A DNA stretch of 64,000 nt from Alviniconcha marisindica (Eukaryota > Mollusca > Gastropoda > Provannidae): NCBI GenBank assembly GCA_018857735.1, contig JABMCL010000968.1, positions 665,001-729,000 on the forward strand. Direction: 5' to 3'. Positions 1 to 58,249 of this stretch are shown piece by piece. A program made the position numbers and the translations under genes. A model generated the notes under the pieces. It saw only the letters and a list, made by a program, of their open reading frames with translations, was not told where the DNA came from and ran no database searches. Position 1 is the stretch's first letter; each line of letters starts with the position of its first letter.

Positions 1-228
1 CCATCATGTCTTACCGGGCTGTCTTCCTGCGCCATGTCTTACCTGGCCGTCTGTCATGTCTTACCTGGCTGTCTTCCTCCATCATATCTTACCAAGCTGT
101 CTGTCATGTCTTACCTGGCCATCTGCTTCCATCATGTCTTACTTGGCCGTCTGCCTCCATCATGTCTTACCTGGCCATCTGTCATGTCTTACCAGACCTT
201 CTGACTCCATCATGTCTTACCTGGCCAT
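1..228. repeat. Minisatellite, CATGTCTTACCTGGCC unit
   Basis: About ten copies of a 20-29-bp unit containing CATGTCTTACCTGGCC; it continues off the left edge. Confidence 0.85.
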
Positions 229-512
229 CATCTCTTGTTTGTCATACATGTGTTGTTGGTTTTTGTTTTTGTTTTTGTGTTTTATCTCTGTGTATCTCTT
301 GTTTGTCATACATGTGTTCATTGTTGGGGGGAGGTGTTTTGTTTTATCTCTGTGTATCTCTTGTTTGTCATACATGTAGTTCATTGTTGGGGGAGTGTTT
401 TTTTTATCTCTGTGTATCTCTTGTTTGTCATACATGTAGTTCATTGTTGGGGGGATTTTTTTTATCTCTGTGTATCTCTTGTTTGTCATACATGTGATGT
501 AGTTCATTGTTG
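229..512. repeat. Minisatellite, ~60-bp unit, ending 10 bp before the gene 1 start codon
   Basis: Four to five copies containing TCTTGTTTGTCATACATGTA and TTCATTGTTGG. The last copy runs directly into the start codon region of exon 1. Confidence 0.85.
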
Positions 513-521
513 GAAAAAGTG

Positions 522-46354
<45,833 letters not shown>

Positions 46355-46439
46355 GGTTGGTTGGGGCAGAGCATGGGTGGCGGAGGACAGGGAGAGGCGG
46401 TGTAACAGTGGTGAAGACTGCACGACTGGGGCGCGGAAC

Positions 46440-46745
46440 TGTCTTCCTCTTCTTCTTCTTCTTCCGTTAGGAGTCGCTGCAGCTGAGGGCGACGAGGAGA
46501 GGCAGTGTAACGGTGGTGAAGACGGGACGACTGGGGCGCGGAACTGTCTTCCTGTTTTCTTCCGTTAGGAGTCGCTGCAGCTGAGGGCGACGAGGAGAGG
46601 CAGTGTAACGGTGGTGAAGACGGGACGACTGGGGCGCAAAACTGTCTTCCTGTTTTCTTCCGTTAAGAGTCGCTGCAGCTGAGGGGACGAGGAGAGGCAG
46701 TGTAACGGTGGTGAAGACGGGACGACTAGGGTGCAAAATTGTCTT
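46440..46745. repeat. ~97-bp tandem repeat in the gene 1 3' UTR
   Basis: Three to four copies containing GTCGCTGCAGCTGAGGGCGA and GTGAAGACGGGACGACTGGG, starting just after the stop codon. Confidence 0.88.
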
Positions 46746-47030
46746 CCTCCTCTGCTTCCATTAAGAGTAGCCACAATCAACACTTTGGTTGTTCTGCTAT
46801 GCATTATCTGTGTGCTTCCGTGCCACGGGGCGTTATCAAAAGGTGGACATTGGGTCTTTAACATGCGCAGCATCCTGTGTGCGCAATGGTGAGACGGGCA
46901 CCGACGAGTCTGCACAAGTGTTGACTTAAAAAGAACTTTAAAAAATACAATCCTTGGTCCCATCTTGTTCGGGGCTCGAACCCGTGACAGCCGCTTTCAC
47001 TGGATCACCAACTACTGAGCTACAGCCCCT
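46745..47030 (-). mobile_element. tRNA-derived SINE downstream of gene 1
   Basis: Read on the minus strand, 47030-46955 is a tRNA-like head with an A-box-like TAGCTCAGTAGTTGG and a B box GGGTTCGAGCC. The body continues to about 46745. The acceptor stem does not pair, so it is not a functional tRNA gene. It lies in the probable 3' UTR of gene 1. Confidence 0.7.
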
Positions 47031-47089
47031 GTCAGAAGGGAAGAGGGGGGATGGGGAGGGTGGGGGACAAGAACATGAACAGAGTAAAG

Positions 47090-47960
47090 AAGTCGTGGAA
47101 GGAAGGAAGAGACCAAAATGTGGGAGAAAGAAGCACCAGAAAGAAATGAACTGGACACGTGACAAGGAAGTGTTGAAAGAAGATGGTGTGAGTAGGACAA
47201 CAGCAACAACAAAAGAAGAGACTGAGTGGGACAGACAAGTGCCAGAAAGAAACAGATTGTGGATAGGACAAAGACGTTTGAAAAAGAAAGATACAGTGTG
47301 AATAGGAAAAAAAGAAACTGAATGGGACAGACAAATGCCAGAAAGAAACAGATTGTGGAGAGGACGAAGAAATTAAAAAAAGAAAGATACAGTGTGAATA
47401 GGACCAAAAAAGAAGAGACTGACTGGGACAGACAAGTGCCAGAAAGAAACAGATTGTGGACAGGACAAAGACATTTGAAAAAGAAAGATACAGTGTGAAT
47501 AGGGAGAAGAAAAAAAAGAGACTGAATGGGACAGACAAATGCCAGAAAGAAACGGATTGTGGAAGGACAAAGAATTTAAAAAGAAAGATACAGTGTGAAT
47601 AGGAAAAAAAAAAAGAGACTGAATGGGACAGACAAATGCCAGAAAGAAACAGATTGTGGATAGGGCAAAGAATTTTCAGAAAGAAAGATACAGTGTGAAT
47701 AGGACAACAACAACAAAAAGAGATTGAATGGGACAGACAAGTGCCAGAAAGAAACAGATTTGTGGATAGGACAAAAAAAAATCAGAAAGAAAAACAAAAA
47801 AGCAGCCAGTGTGGATAGGACAAAGAAAGAAGAGACTCAATGGGACAAAGAAGTGCCAGAAAGAAATAGACTGTGAATATGACAACGATGTTTCAGAAGG
47901 AAAGAAGATGGTGTGAATAGGATAAAGATAGAAGAGACTGAATAAGGCAGACATGTCAGT
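47090..47960. repeat. ~90-bp purine-rich array
   Basis: About eight copies containing GGGACAGACAAGTGCCAGAA and AAAGAAAGATACAGTGTGAA. The + strand is almost all A and G. Purine-rich sequence continues to about 48480, with a C18 run at about 48521-48539. Confidence 0.9.
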
Positions 47961-48742
47961 AGGAGATTGAACGGGAAAAAGAAGTGTGAGAAATGTGAGG
48001 AAAGAAAAGAAAACTGAGAGGAACGTGAAAAGGAAAGAAGAGAGTGTGACTGGAATGAAGAAGTGATTGAAGAAAGAAAAAAAGCACTAATGAAGAGGGG
48101 AAAAAAAAAAAGGGATTTGTACAGTTGAAGAGAAGAAACTGTGTTGATTCTCAGACCAGGCCACAAATGGAACAAAGTGGAGGAGTTTTTGAAGACCGTA
48201 AATTGATCAGGGACGGGCAAGTGTTGAGGCTGGGTACTTCCGCCACTGTCAAGGCCAGTGATCGCACCAGATTTCTTGTTCGCAGTCAACAGAGGGTCAG
48301 ACTTTGCTTTCCCACTGGACAAGGCACGCAGAAGCACCAAGTGACCAAATGGACCGGAGAGGAGCAGTGTCAGAAAAAATGACAGGAGCAAAAGAATAGT
48401 GAAGAAGAGGCGATGAAAGATGAGCAGTGCTTTGTGAATAGAACAAAGAAGAAAGGCAGCTGAGGCAGCAAAGTATGAGGTGGATGAAACAGAGTTGCCA
48501 TGGGAAAAGCAAAGAATAGACCCCCCCCCCCCCCCCCCCACCCACCTGGTGAAAGTGGCCACAGGTTTGCGATGCAGAATGAACCTTACACAGGGCTAAG
48601 TGTAGCGATGTTGCAACCAACACCAGGGGGAGTTGGCACAGATGATGGAACAGCAACATTTCTTCTTCTTTTTTTCTTCTTTTTAAATGAAGGAGACCCA
48701 TATTGGGAAAGAAGAACAGTAAGATACAGGGACTCTGAGAAC

Positions 48743-48782
48743 TTAGACTCGAACTCGAAAACTTTATTTTACAAGGATTGTA
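48743..48782 (+). repeat. Dispersed repeat, copy 2 of a pair
   Basis: Same orientation as the copy at 998-1040, with about 85% identity by eye over the shared part. Confidence 0.6.
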
Positions 48783-48784
48783 GT

Positions 48785-49690
48785 AGTGAGAGATACTTTG
48801 AGCTCAAGAGCACATCTCCTTTTGGTACATGGAGCCATGCTTCAAGGAGTCTTGTTTGTTTGGTGCAGACTCACACATAATAAAACATTCACAAAACGAA
48901 GGATGAAGTGAGAACATCCCAGTGGACGTCTGAGAAAAAAAATACACAAGAACCACTAGCAGCACGCAGGAATAAATCATCTCAAAACAGGTTCTGACGG
49001 CACACAGGAATCAAACGTCTCAGAACACATTCTGCCCAACAGACAGAAGAGATCGAAATAATAACTTTCTGTATTTGGTTTCAAAAATGCCCTGTTTTTT
49101 GTTTTTTGTTTTCTCAAATGTACAAGGTAAGTTTGGAAGGAGCTGGCTGGGAGGCGGGGGGTCCTTTTCTCCCTGTCTCTTTTTGTCAGTGCACTAAATG
49201 ATCTAATTCATGAACCCCCCCGAGCTAAACCTTCAACGAGACCGCACTAGCTCAGCTAAGCAAAATCCTCATCAAACTCATTTTCTATGTTGTTTATGAA
49301 ATCAGCAGGGCATTTTGAAACAAAATCCTTAATTTCAGTTTTGTTGTTGTTGCTGAAAATCTGTTTTAGACTGGTAATTAGAATTGCTCGTTTGTTGAAT
49401 AATTTTGTAATTAGAACTGCTGGTTTGTTGAATAATTTATTAAAACGACACTGTGATAAATGTTTTTGATGTTGATGTGATTATATGAGGACAGCTGCAT
49501 GGTTCATGTCGCTGTGATTGATGCGTAATGCATTGGTATTGTGTACAATAGCTGTAGTGATGGACATGATCTCATATTCCTTTTGGTTTGTATCATTTTG
49601 TTTTATTCAGCAAAAACTGTGATATGCATTTACACATAGACTAATTGCTTTGTTGATTATGTCAACAGTCTGGGCATAGTTTTAATATAA
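48785..49690 (+). other. Intergenic stretch without supported gene
   Basis: AT-rich and unique-looking. Contains a short degenerate duplication near 49375-49440 (AATTAGAAYTGCTSGTTTGT type). Candidate gene 1 poly(A) signals are at 48879 and 48971. Confidence 0.5.
48879..48884 (+). terminator. Candidate poly(A) signal of gene 1
   Basis: This is the first canonical AATAAA on the + strand after the stop codon, 2.5 kb downstream; another lies at 48971-48976. An unrecognised variant signal closer to the stop is possible. Confidence 0.25.
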
Positions 49691-49965
49691 ACAGAAGATG
49701 TGAACCCTATTCAGTCTGTTATTCAATTATGTAGCTTGTAACTTAAATGAATTTGCATTTGCCAACGTTATTCAGTTATGCAGCTCGTAACTTAAATGCA
49801 TTTGCATTTGCCAATGTTATTCCATTATGTAGCTTATAACTTAAATGAATTTGCATTTGCCAATGTTATTCAGTTATGTAGCTTGTAACTTAAATGAATT
49901 TGCATTTGCCAATGTTATTCAGTTATGTAGCTTGTAACTTAAATGAATTTGTATTTGCCAAGAGT
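49690..49965. repeat. 49-bp minisatellite, 5 copies
   Basis: Unit contains ATGTAGCTTGTAACTTAAAT and GAATTTGCATTTGCC. Confidence 0.93.
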
Positions 49966-49969
49966 TGAT

Positions 49970-51220
49970 CTATGTTGTAGGTTGGTGTCATAGCTTAATA
50001 GTTGATAGCTATTAAGTTACGTGAATTCCTTGCTTACATTTTAATTTTCAGACCTTACTTCTCACTGGTAGTTAGAACTACTTCTCAGCAGTAATTGTAT
50101 ATCGCAGGGCTGGACATATGTGATACCCTTTTTGCGTAGCTGTAGCCTTCCGATTTACTTTACAGCTGTACTTTTACAGCCAAGGATGGATTTTTGTACC
50201 TTTACATTACTGTCTTTCTTACTGTCATTACTTTCGCATTTTGTTTCTGTTTATCGATTCAGCATTTCCGCTATAACCTAAGCTTTAGGAACCAGTCTTT
50301 AGACCGACAGCTTTTAAATCTATCGGTCTCGGTCAAAATGCGCTGGCCATGACGTGTGTGTCACAACGGTGAGATAACATCAGATGCTTGTACAATCTTG
50401 CCATAAGGGATCTTGATTGACAGCATTTTATATTCACAGAGAATAAATCTTTCACAAGTTTTGTTGTTGCTCATGCATCAGGTGCTCAGCATAAACTTGG
50501 ATCAGCATCGTCACATTTCCTGCTGCCAGCCCTGTGACTGGCTTGCTCGTTAGATTTGTTTACAGCCGGTATTAATGTCAGTGTCAAGCAGCAAGTATTG
50601 CTGCTGTGGTCTGACTGCAAAACAAAAAGCCACAGGGACTGTGTGGGTGAAGGGGGTGCATTGCTGATTCATCAAAACAAAATTTTGAGTTTCACTCATC
50701 ATGAGCTGTCTCTCTCTCTCTCACACACACACCTGACAAACACATGCACTTCCATACCATGAACGCTCACACACACACACACACACAACCTGACAAACAC
50801 ATGCACTTCCATAGCTGTCAACCCCTGTTGGGAGTAAACCTTAGTCCTGAGTTTGTGAACCTGTATTTCCCTTATGCCGGCCAGGGTCTTTTGGTTTTTC
50901 ACTGGTACCAGCGGCATTTTGAATTCCAGCTGGCACGTGTGGCAGTGGAAGGAAGAAGCAGTGTTGTGCTAAATATGCATGCACAACTTCAAATCTCACT
51001 TCTGATGAGATTTCTTAGCCTATTGCACTAGTGCCAGCCAATGTGCATTTGGTGATGGTGTTCACTGGCTGCTCGTTTAAGTTTTTCAGTCTTTTTGCTC
51101 AGTTTAAAACAAAAACAAATCTCATGAAAATTATGTTTTCCTGTATCCATTTTCCAGTATGGCCATATCCCCCCAAAATAATGAAAAACCTGTATTTTAT
51201 ACTGGTAGACTGTATGGGTT
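49970..51220 (+). other. Intergenic stretch without supported gene
   Basis: Mostly unique AT-rich sequence with a ~55-bp duplicated CA-rich segment at 50720-50815 (CCTGACAAACACATGCACTT twice). Confidence 0.5.
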
Positions 51221-51224
51221 GACA

Positions 51225-51430
51225 GGTATGCACTTCCATACTATGAACCCTCACATTCATACACTCACACACACACCATGAACCCTCACACTCACACCAT
51301 GAACCCTCACTCTCTCACCCACACACCCACACCATGAACCCTGACACACACACACCATGAACCCTCACACTCACACACACCATGAACCCTCACACTCACA
51401 CACACACACACATGTGCACGCACACACACG
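51225..51430. repeat. CA-rich minisatellite
   Basis: Repeated CACCATGAACCCTCACACTC units followed by (CA)n. Confidence 0.85.
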
Positions 51431-51799
51431 CATCCAACTGAGAGTCTCATGTCACCATAGTTCAGTATGGTGGAAAGCTTCTAACCACCCACCACCTTCA
51501 GCTGATTCGGGTCAAACAGAGGTCTCCAGGATGGTCCATTGGTCTACGTCGCTTCATGCTTCACACGTGTAGCTATCCATTTCTGCAGAACTACAACAGA
51601 CTGGGTCAGAGATACGCACTGTTCTGAAAGCAGGGCCAGATGAAGGGGGGGGGGGGGGGGGGGGAATGGGAGAGTATGTCTTTGGTGCTCAAGTGAGAAG
51701 CTGATGATCTGAAATGTGTCATCACAATGCAGACTCTTTCAGATAACTTGCAAAAAACACACAGAGAATAAAGGCCAAACTGGATAGTCTCCCATTTTG

Positions 51800-54025
51800 C
51801 ACAAGAAAAAACAAGGCCAATGCTCAATCAACTCATAAAAAAATATGTATTTTTTTTTTTTAAAGGTAAATGTACAAAACCTAATATCATATCTGATGTA
51901 CTAAAAAAAAAGGGGGGAACTGATGAGAGCAGTTATTTCCCTTGTTCAATTACCACCTACAAGACCTATCTCTATAAAAATTAGGCTAAGGTCACTGAAA
52001 GGAGTGTAGACAGTGTTCAGCGTAAGTCAACACCATGCAAATTAGCTTGAAGATGCTAAATCAAAGCTCAGGGTTCCCCACTTACAATGTAGTCTTTTAT
52101 GTCCTATTTCTCCAAACTGGAGCACATGGCCCATTACAAAGCAAAAGAACAAAATGCAAACTTCCACGAACACACACACACACACATAGTCAATAGGATA
52201 GCTCGAAGAGGTGAAATTTCAAAGATGATTTCAAAGATGTAAGTGTGTCTGATGATCTAACTTTGCAAGGGACTTGACGTGTATAAACTGGGACTTGATG
52301 ATTGCAAAGAACAGACTCCCAGTTTTTCATGCAGGACAAAAGACTGGCAAATTTCTGATCATATTTAATACATGTACATAATTTCAGACAGTTCAGATCT
52401 CTTCACCTAAGAAGTATTATTTACAACTAATTGTAAATACACGAATACTTGTACAAAATAATAAATAATTGTACAAAAATACATGACCATAGATATCTGC
52501 TTTTCAGACACAGATTGAGCTTAGTCAGAAAATGAGGAATGTTTTTGTTTTTCTTGGTGTCTTACACTTTTTCAGAATTACAATCACATCCACATTCTAA
52601 GACTAAGTGTACACTGTGGAATATGCACATATATGCCCTGCTACACAAATCACCAACCCCAGGTCGTTAACTGAAGCAGTTAATTGTTGGGTTTTCTGGT
52701 TAAATTAGCTTTTAATCTGGCGTACATGTTGAGTATCTCTACATATCTTGGACGGACTATGAACGACTAGTTTAGTTATCTACATGTACATATTAAGTAG
52801 CTAGTAGAACTGAATACAGTACAGCATAATAAGTAATACGTTTTACAATAATTATATTTACTAGTACAGTATGCTGCAAGTAACTTTACACTTAAGAGAA
52901 ATATATTAACAAAAAAACTAAATTACCACCACATTTTGATTCCTCTGTGCTTTTTCACGGCATAGTTACAAACCTAATAAAAGCTCGTCGTTACTACGAA
53001 TTCTAGCATTATTATACAGTACAGTACATTGTACATCTGTATGCATTTTCAATGGAATCATTAAGTACTGCCATTGTATAACTACATCAGCACAAATACA
53101 TTCCCAACAAATTTACACATGATTATGTTCCACTTCAAAAAGTGCAAAAACAAAGCAAACAAAAGCAATGCCTTTCGATGTCAGTGCTGCTTCAACAACA
53201 AGTTGTAAGATATCAGTACCTGAGCTCACTGACAGTTTCACAGTAAATCCAAAATTATGGTGAACCAGTGTTCTGTTGTCTGTTATGACGCACACTTTTC
53301 TGTTATGTGAACATAAACTGATGGATATTAAGGCACAGGCGTTTACTGCTTTTCCTTTTTATTTCTTGTTGTTGATTTCAACAGAGTTCATCAGTTGTGA
53401 CAGTTGAAGGTTGTCCCATACTCTACTTACACCAAGAGTCGAAAAAAATTTGGCACGAGATTAGATTTTTAAAAAACCTTGTACATTTCAGCCTTTCTTC
53501 CTACCTGTAAATTCCTACCATTGCCTCTACCACTACCACCCTTCTTCTCTCAACTTGATACCCAATTTCACCTGACCACAGGTGCAGGTTTGAATAGTTA
53601 TCAACCTGCTGGCAATTAATCTAGTGTTTCACATAAAAATCTTGACCACAGAATCTCAGCAAAGTGCGGGCTACACATGACACACAAAGTGAACGTCCAA
53701 CACTTGCATTTCCTTTCCAGTCACCTCTCAACACGTACGCACACTACCCCAACCCTGTACTGCCAAATATTAACAAACAGAGAACAAAAAAATTCAGTAC
53801 CAGATTTTCATAATGTTTTGAATTTATGAAATCACAATGACATGCAAATCAGAACCTGCCAAAAATCTGAGTCAAAAACTTTGAAATTGCCCCTTTTCCT
53901 TCTTCTTCTTCCTTTAAAAAAAAAAAAGAAGTATAAAAAACACACATAAAAACACTTCTTGGTCACCAAACACAATATAGTTTAATCTGTCAACTGCACC
54001 TTCAGTAACAAAACACCAAAATCAT
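51800..54025 (-). other. Repeat-poor AT-rich stretch, probably partly C2CD3 3' UTR
   Basis: The longest part of the window without minisatellites, and visibly AT-rich. No supported coding frame. Minus-strand poly(A) candidates are at 53358 and 53981. Confidence 0.45.
53358..53363 (-). terminator. Candidate poly(A) signal of C2CD3
   Basis: First canonical AATAAA on the minus strand after the C2CD3 stop, about 1.5 kb downstream. A variant ATTAAA lies nearer, at 53981-53986. The repeat-poor DNA here suits a long 3' UTR. Confidence 0.3.
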
Positions 54026-54029
54026 TTAC

Positions 54030-54178
54030 CCTCACACACACACATACATCAGCTCACATACACACCCAGTCACAAATCACACCACACCTACTCACAACCA
54101 CATACACAAAGCCACACACACACTCAGTCACATCCACATACAAATCACACACACACAACCACATCCCCACACAAAGTT

Positions 54179-54229
<51 letters not shown>

Positions 54230-54370
54230 CGCACAACCACATCCCCACACAAAGCCACACACACACAACCACGTCCCCACACAAAGCCACACACACACAC
54301 ATCCCCACACAAAGCCACACACACACAGAGTCACAACCACATCTACAGAGCTACACGTACACACTATCAC
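54030..54370. repeat. (CA)n-rich array
   Basis: (CA)n at 54179-54227 flanked by a 20-40-bp repeat with ACCACATCCCCACACAAAGC. Confidence 0.9.
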
Positions 54371-54867
54371 AGTCTGCAAATTCTTACCAAATGAAACCTG
54401 AGGAGCAAAGTTAGAAAACTACCAGTTTTCACTTTTTGTCACAAACCTACACGTACGTGCTGCAGACTGGAGTTGTGGCTCATTTGGCTCTCTCTACTCG
54501 ATGGACCCTTTCTTCACTAACGGCAGGCTAGCCAGGCTCGCCATTCCATGCAGAAGTCTTTTGAAACTCCCGCTTCCAACAACCGACAACAAAGCGTGCC
54601 TTCAAACGACACAATGGCCACAACTCTAGTATTCAGTGCACAATCTGCGCTCTCAAACATTAGTTCTGCAAGAAACCCCTGGGAATAAGTGAGTGCTGTG
54701 AAGTCAAACTCAAAGCGTGCATTCTGCATCAATCCACAAAAGTTAACTCCAACCAACGCAAGGCCTTCAGCTCCTCAACTAAGCAATAAATATCCAACGC
54801 ACAGCTTCTGCAGAAAGGCACAGGGAAGTAAGCAACAAGCTGCGGACTGGCTTTGCTGTCGACGTCT

Positions 54868-55041
54868 TCACGAGGGCTTGGCGGAGAAAATTTTAGCGAT
54901 GCGCTTGGCCTCTTCCGCGGTTGGGAGTGGTCTCCCCTTGGTGGAGACGGTGCCATTGAATTTGGCTGAGACGGTGCCAGATTTCTGCAGTCGATGAAGC
55001 AGGTCCGCTGAGGCTTGGGCTTTGGCTGCTGACCTTGTTGG
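54868..55041 (-). CDS. C2CD3: C2CD3 last exon with stop
   Basis: Acceptor TGCTGTTGCAG, phase 0, 58 codons including TGA at 54870-54868. It begins [20 protein letters not shown] and ends with a basic, helical [15 protein letters not shown]. The end is short and well bounded; the repeat-poor AT-rich DNA below it is the likely 3' UTR. Confidence 0.88.
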   Translation of the reverse strand, partial: PTRSAAKAQASADLLHRLQKSGTVSAKFNGTVSTKGRPLPTAEEAKRIAKIFSAKPS

Positions 55042-58000
55042 CTGCAACAGCATAGTCAGGACATCAGTCACAGGTACTGGTGTCAAAATCATTCACACCA
55101 TACCACTACATGTTCAGTGTCACACACAGTGCAAACTGTGTCTGTGATAACAACAAAGACTTCCTTAATCATCCCTTTTTCTTTTTTTTAAGTGGCCAAG
55201 ACCAAGACCCCCGTCAAGCCCCACCTGTTACATGCCAGCACCCCTGTCAAGCCCCATCTGTTACAGTGTTACAGGCCAGCACCCCTGTCAAGCCCCATCT
55301 GTTACAGTGTTACAGGCCAGCACCCCTGTCAAGCCCTGCCTGTTACAGGCCAGCACCACTGTCAAGCCCCGTTTGTTACACTTACAAGCCAGCACCCCTG
55401 TCAAGCCCCACCTGTTGCAGTGTTACAGGCCAGCACCCCTGTCAAGCCCCTCCTGTTACAGTGTTAAAGGCCAGCACCCCTGTCAAGCCCCACCTGTTAC
55501 AGGCCAGCACCCCTGTCAAGCCCCGCCTGTTACAGGCCAGCACCCCTATCAAGCCCCACCTGTTACAGGCCAGCACCCCTGTCAAGCCCACCTGTTACAA
55601 CTTACAGTGTTACAGGCCAGCACCCCTGTCAAGCCTCACCTATTACCAGCCAGCACCCCTGTCAAGCCCCACCTGTTACAGGCCAGCACCCCTATCAAGC
55701 CCCACCTGTTACACTTAAAAGCCAGCACCCCTGTCAAACCCCTCCTGTTACACTTACATGCCAGCACCCCTGTCAAACCCCTCCTGTTACAGGCCAGCAC
55801 CCCTCCCACCTGTTACACTTACAGGCCAGCACCCCAGTCAAGACTCCATGTTACAGGCCAGCAGCCCTGTCAGGGGCCAGCATTCCTGTAGAGTTAGGGG
55901 GACAAAGTTATGCGAGCAGCATGATGATCAGGCAGAACAGGCTAAGACTACAGTTACAATCTGGAAACGCCTGACTGATCAATTCAAACAATACAGATTT
56001 CAGGGGGCTGACTCCGACTTCAGGTGTCACTGACCTGTGGCTGGTACTGGGCGTGTGTGGCAGCAGAAGTGGCCAGCTGTAGCGCTCTCATCGACGCCTG
56101 CAGCTGCTCCGTGGGCAAGAAGAACTCCGGCACTGCTGCCGCCTGGGACTGGCCATGACCCTGGGTGGAGTCCAACAGGGACAAAGCCTCGCGCTCATCC
56201 TGTGATGACTTGGCCCCGCTCTCCAATCCGCTGTCCTCCGTGGTGCCGGTCATGCTCTGGCACGGTTCTCTCCCTTTCCCCGCCACTCTCGACTTCGCTG
56301 CCGCTTTTGCCCCTGCGGAGAACTGATAGTCCAGCTCTTCCTCTGACGAGTCGTAGGCTCCGTTCACCACCACAGCCTGCCGAGATGTGGCGAAGAAGTC
56401 TGACACTTTAGCGGAGCGCGCCGACACTGGCTGAGGCTCGTTAAACTCCGCCTCGTCCTGGGAGTCTTCCACCTCAGCGCATACCTCCAGCTCCGCCCTC
56501 CGGCCCCCGCTGTTGGCGGAGGACTGGCGGGACGGCCGGCTGCTGGCGGTGTCCGGGTGGTGGGAAGACCCCGAGGCCGTGGACGCCAGCTCCACGTTGG
56601 ACAGCAGGTGGCGGGGTGGTCGGGCTGTTGGGTGCAGGGAGGACGTGGTGGAGTAGAGCTCCACGTTAGACAGCAGGTGAGGGTCGTGGGGCAGACCCTG
56701 ACCGCCGCGTCCGTTCACCTGAGAAAACGCTGACGCACTGGAAGTCACGTACGTCTCTGCCCTGCCGTTCCCATTTGTCTGCCGACTTCCAGCCACACCA
56801 GCGGGTCTCTGTCCACCCCTGGTCTGTCTGGCTACACTGTTGACGGTGGTCTGGGTGTCGAGCAACTCCACGTTGGACAGCAGAGGCATCCCACCAGGCG
56901 GCCTGCCTTCCGGCGGTGCCGATTCCGCCTCTGGAGCTCCGCCCCCTCGGGGCGTATCCTCCTCACTCTCCTCTGCGTCACTGTCAGGCAAATCCAGCTC
57001 AAACTGCTGGGACTGGGCGGCGCGGTCACCATCCTGCCACTGGAGGGAGCCCACCGGCCGGGACTGAGTTTCCGTCATAGGGTCTTGCTTGCGCTCCACG
57101 CTGTCCTCCAACCAGCTGTCGATGAAAGAATTGCGGTGCCGCGAAACATCCGCGCCGCCTGTCTCAGCTTCTTCAGCCCGTAACCGTTCCGTCTCAATTT
57201 CCTCTTCCTCCTTCTCATCCCCCCCCTCTTCTCCCTCCTCGTCGCCGTTCTCTCGTTCCTGTCCACTGCTGGGCCTCTCCGCCTCCTGGTCACGGTGGGA
57301 CAGGTTTGGCCATGTCTGTGCAAAGGCCGCGTCATTTGAGGGCAGACCCTGTAGAGGTGAGAAAATTGGCGGCAACGTCCCTGGATGCTGAGCGAACTGC
57401 CGCAAGATTCCCGACACGTCATTCATCCTTCGAGGCGTGACAGTCTCGACGTTGCTACCGCCATCCTCCTCCTCCTCCTCAGGGTGATTCTCCGCCTCCT
57501 CTTGGTCCAGCATGGCTCGGTATCGGTGATAGCTGCCAAACATTTCATCCTCCTCAGAGTTCTCGTCACTGCGGTAATCCGTGTGGTTGCGATGATAGTC
57601 CTGTAGTACTGCGTCTGCCTGCTCAGCATCCGAACCTGCAAACAAAGTGTTGTGTTTTAGGCTACGCAACCGCTACCCCAAATCGATCGTAAGTGTCGCT
57701 CTGCAATACTTTGCAGTTGCACATCGGATACAACAAACTAAAAATAGTATATTGTTTCAGCGAAAGCATACACTTTCAGATTTGTTTCAACAGTATAGTC
57801 CCTGACGTGAATAAACAATACGCTATAGTCCCTGACTTGTTTAAACAGTAAATTAAAGTCCATGCCTTGTTAAGACAGGAAACCATAGCCCCAGGCATCT
57901 TTGAACAGTCAACTATAGTCCCTAACTCTTTCAGCAGTACCTGTTTCAGAAGCAGACATCACTGCATGCATGAGGGTACATATGTGCACACATTTACACA

Positions 58001-58197
58001 CGCTCACACACAATCACGTCTACCTGCTGTATACATTAATGCCTGTGTATATGTACAACATTTCTGCATGTTTGCGAAAGTTGGCCTGGAAGTGTATATG
58101 CATGTGTGCGTCTCTTCACACACATTTGTGTGTCTCCTGTGTGTATGTGAGTGTCTGCATCTCTCCATATACGTTTGAGTGTCTCTCTCCTGTATGG

Positions 58198-58249
<52 letters not shown>

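Noticed and set aside
46955..47030. Possible tRNA gene on the minus strand
   Set aside because: A-box-like and B-box signals are present but the acceptor stem does not pair; it is a SINE head.
48125..48382. 85-codon frame in the intergenic region
   Set aside because: It lies in purine-rich sequence continuing from the 90-bp array, with no domain and no neighbouring exon.
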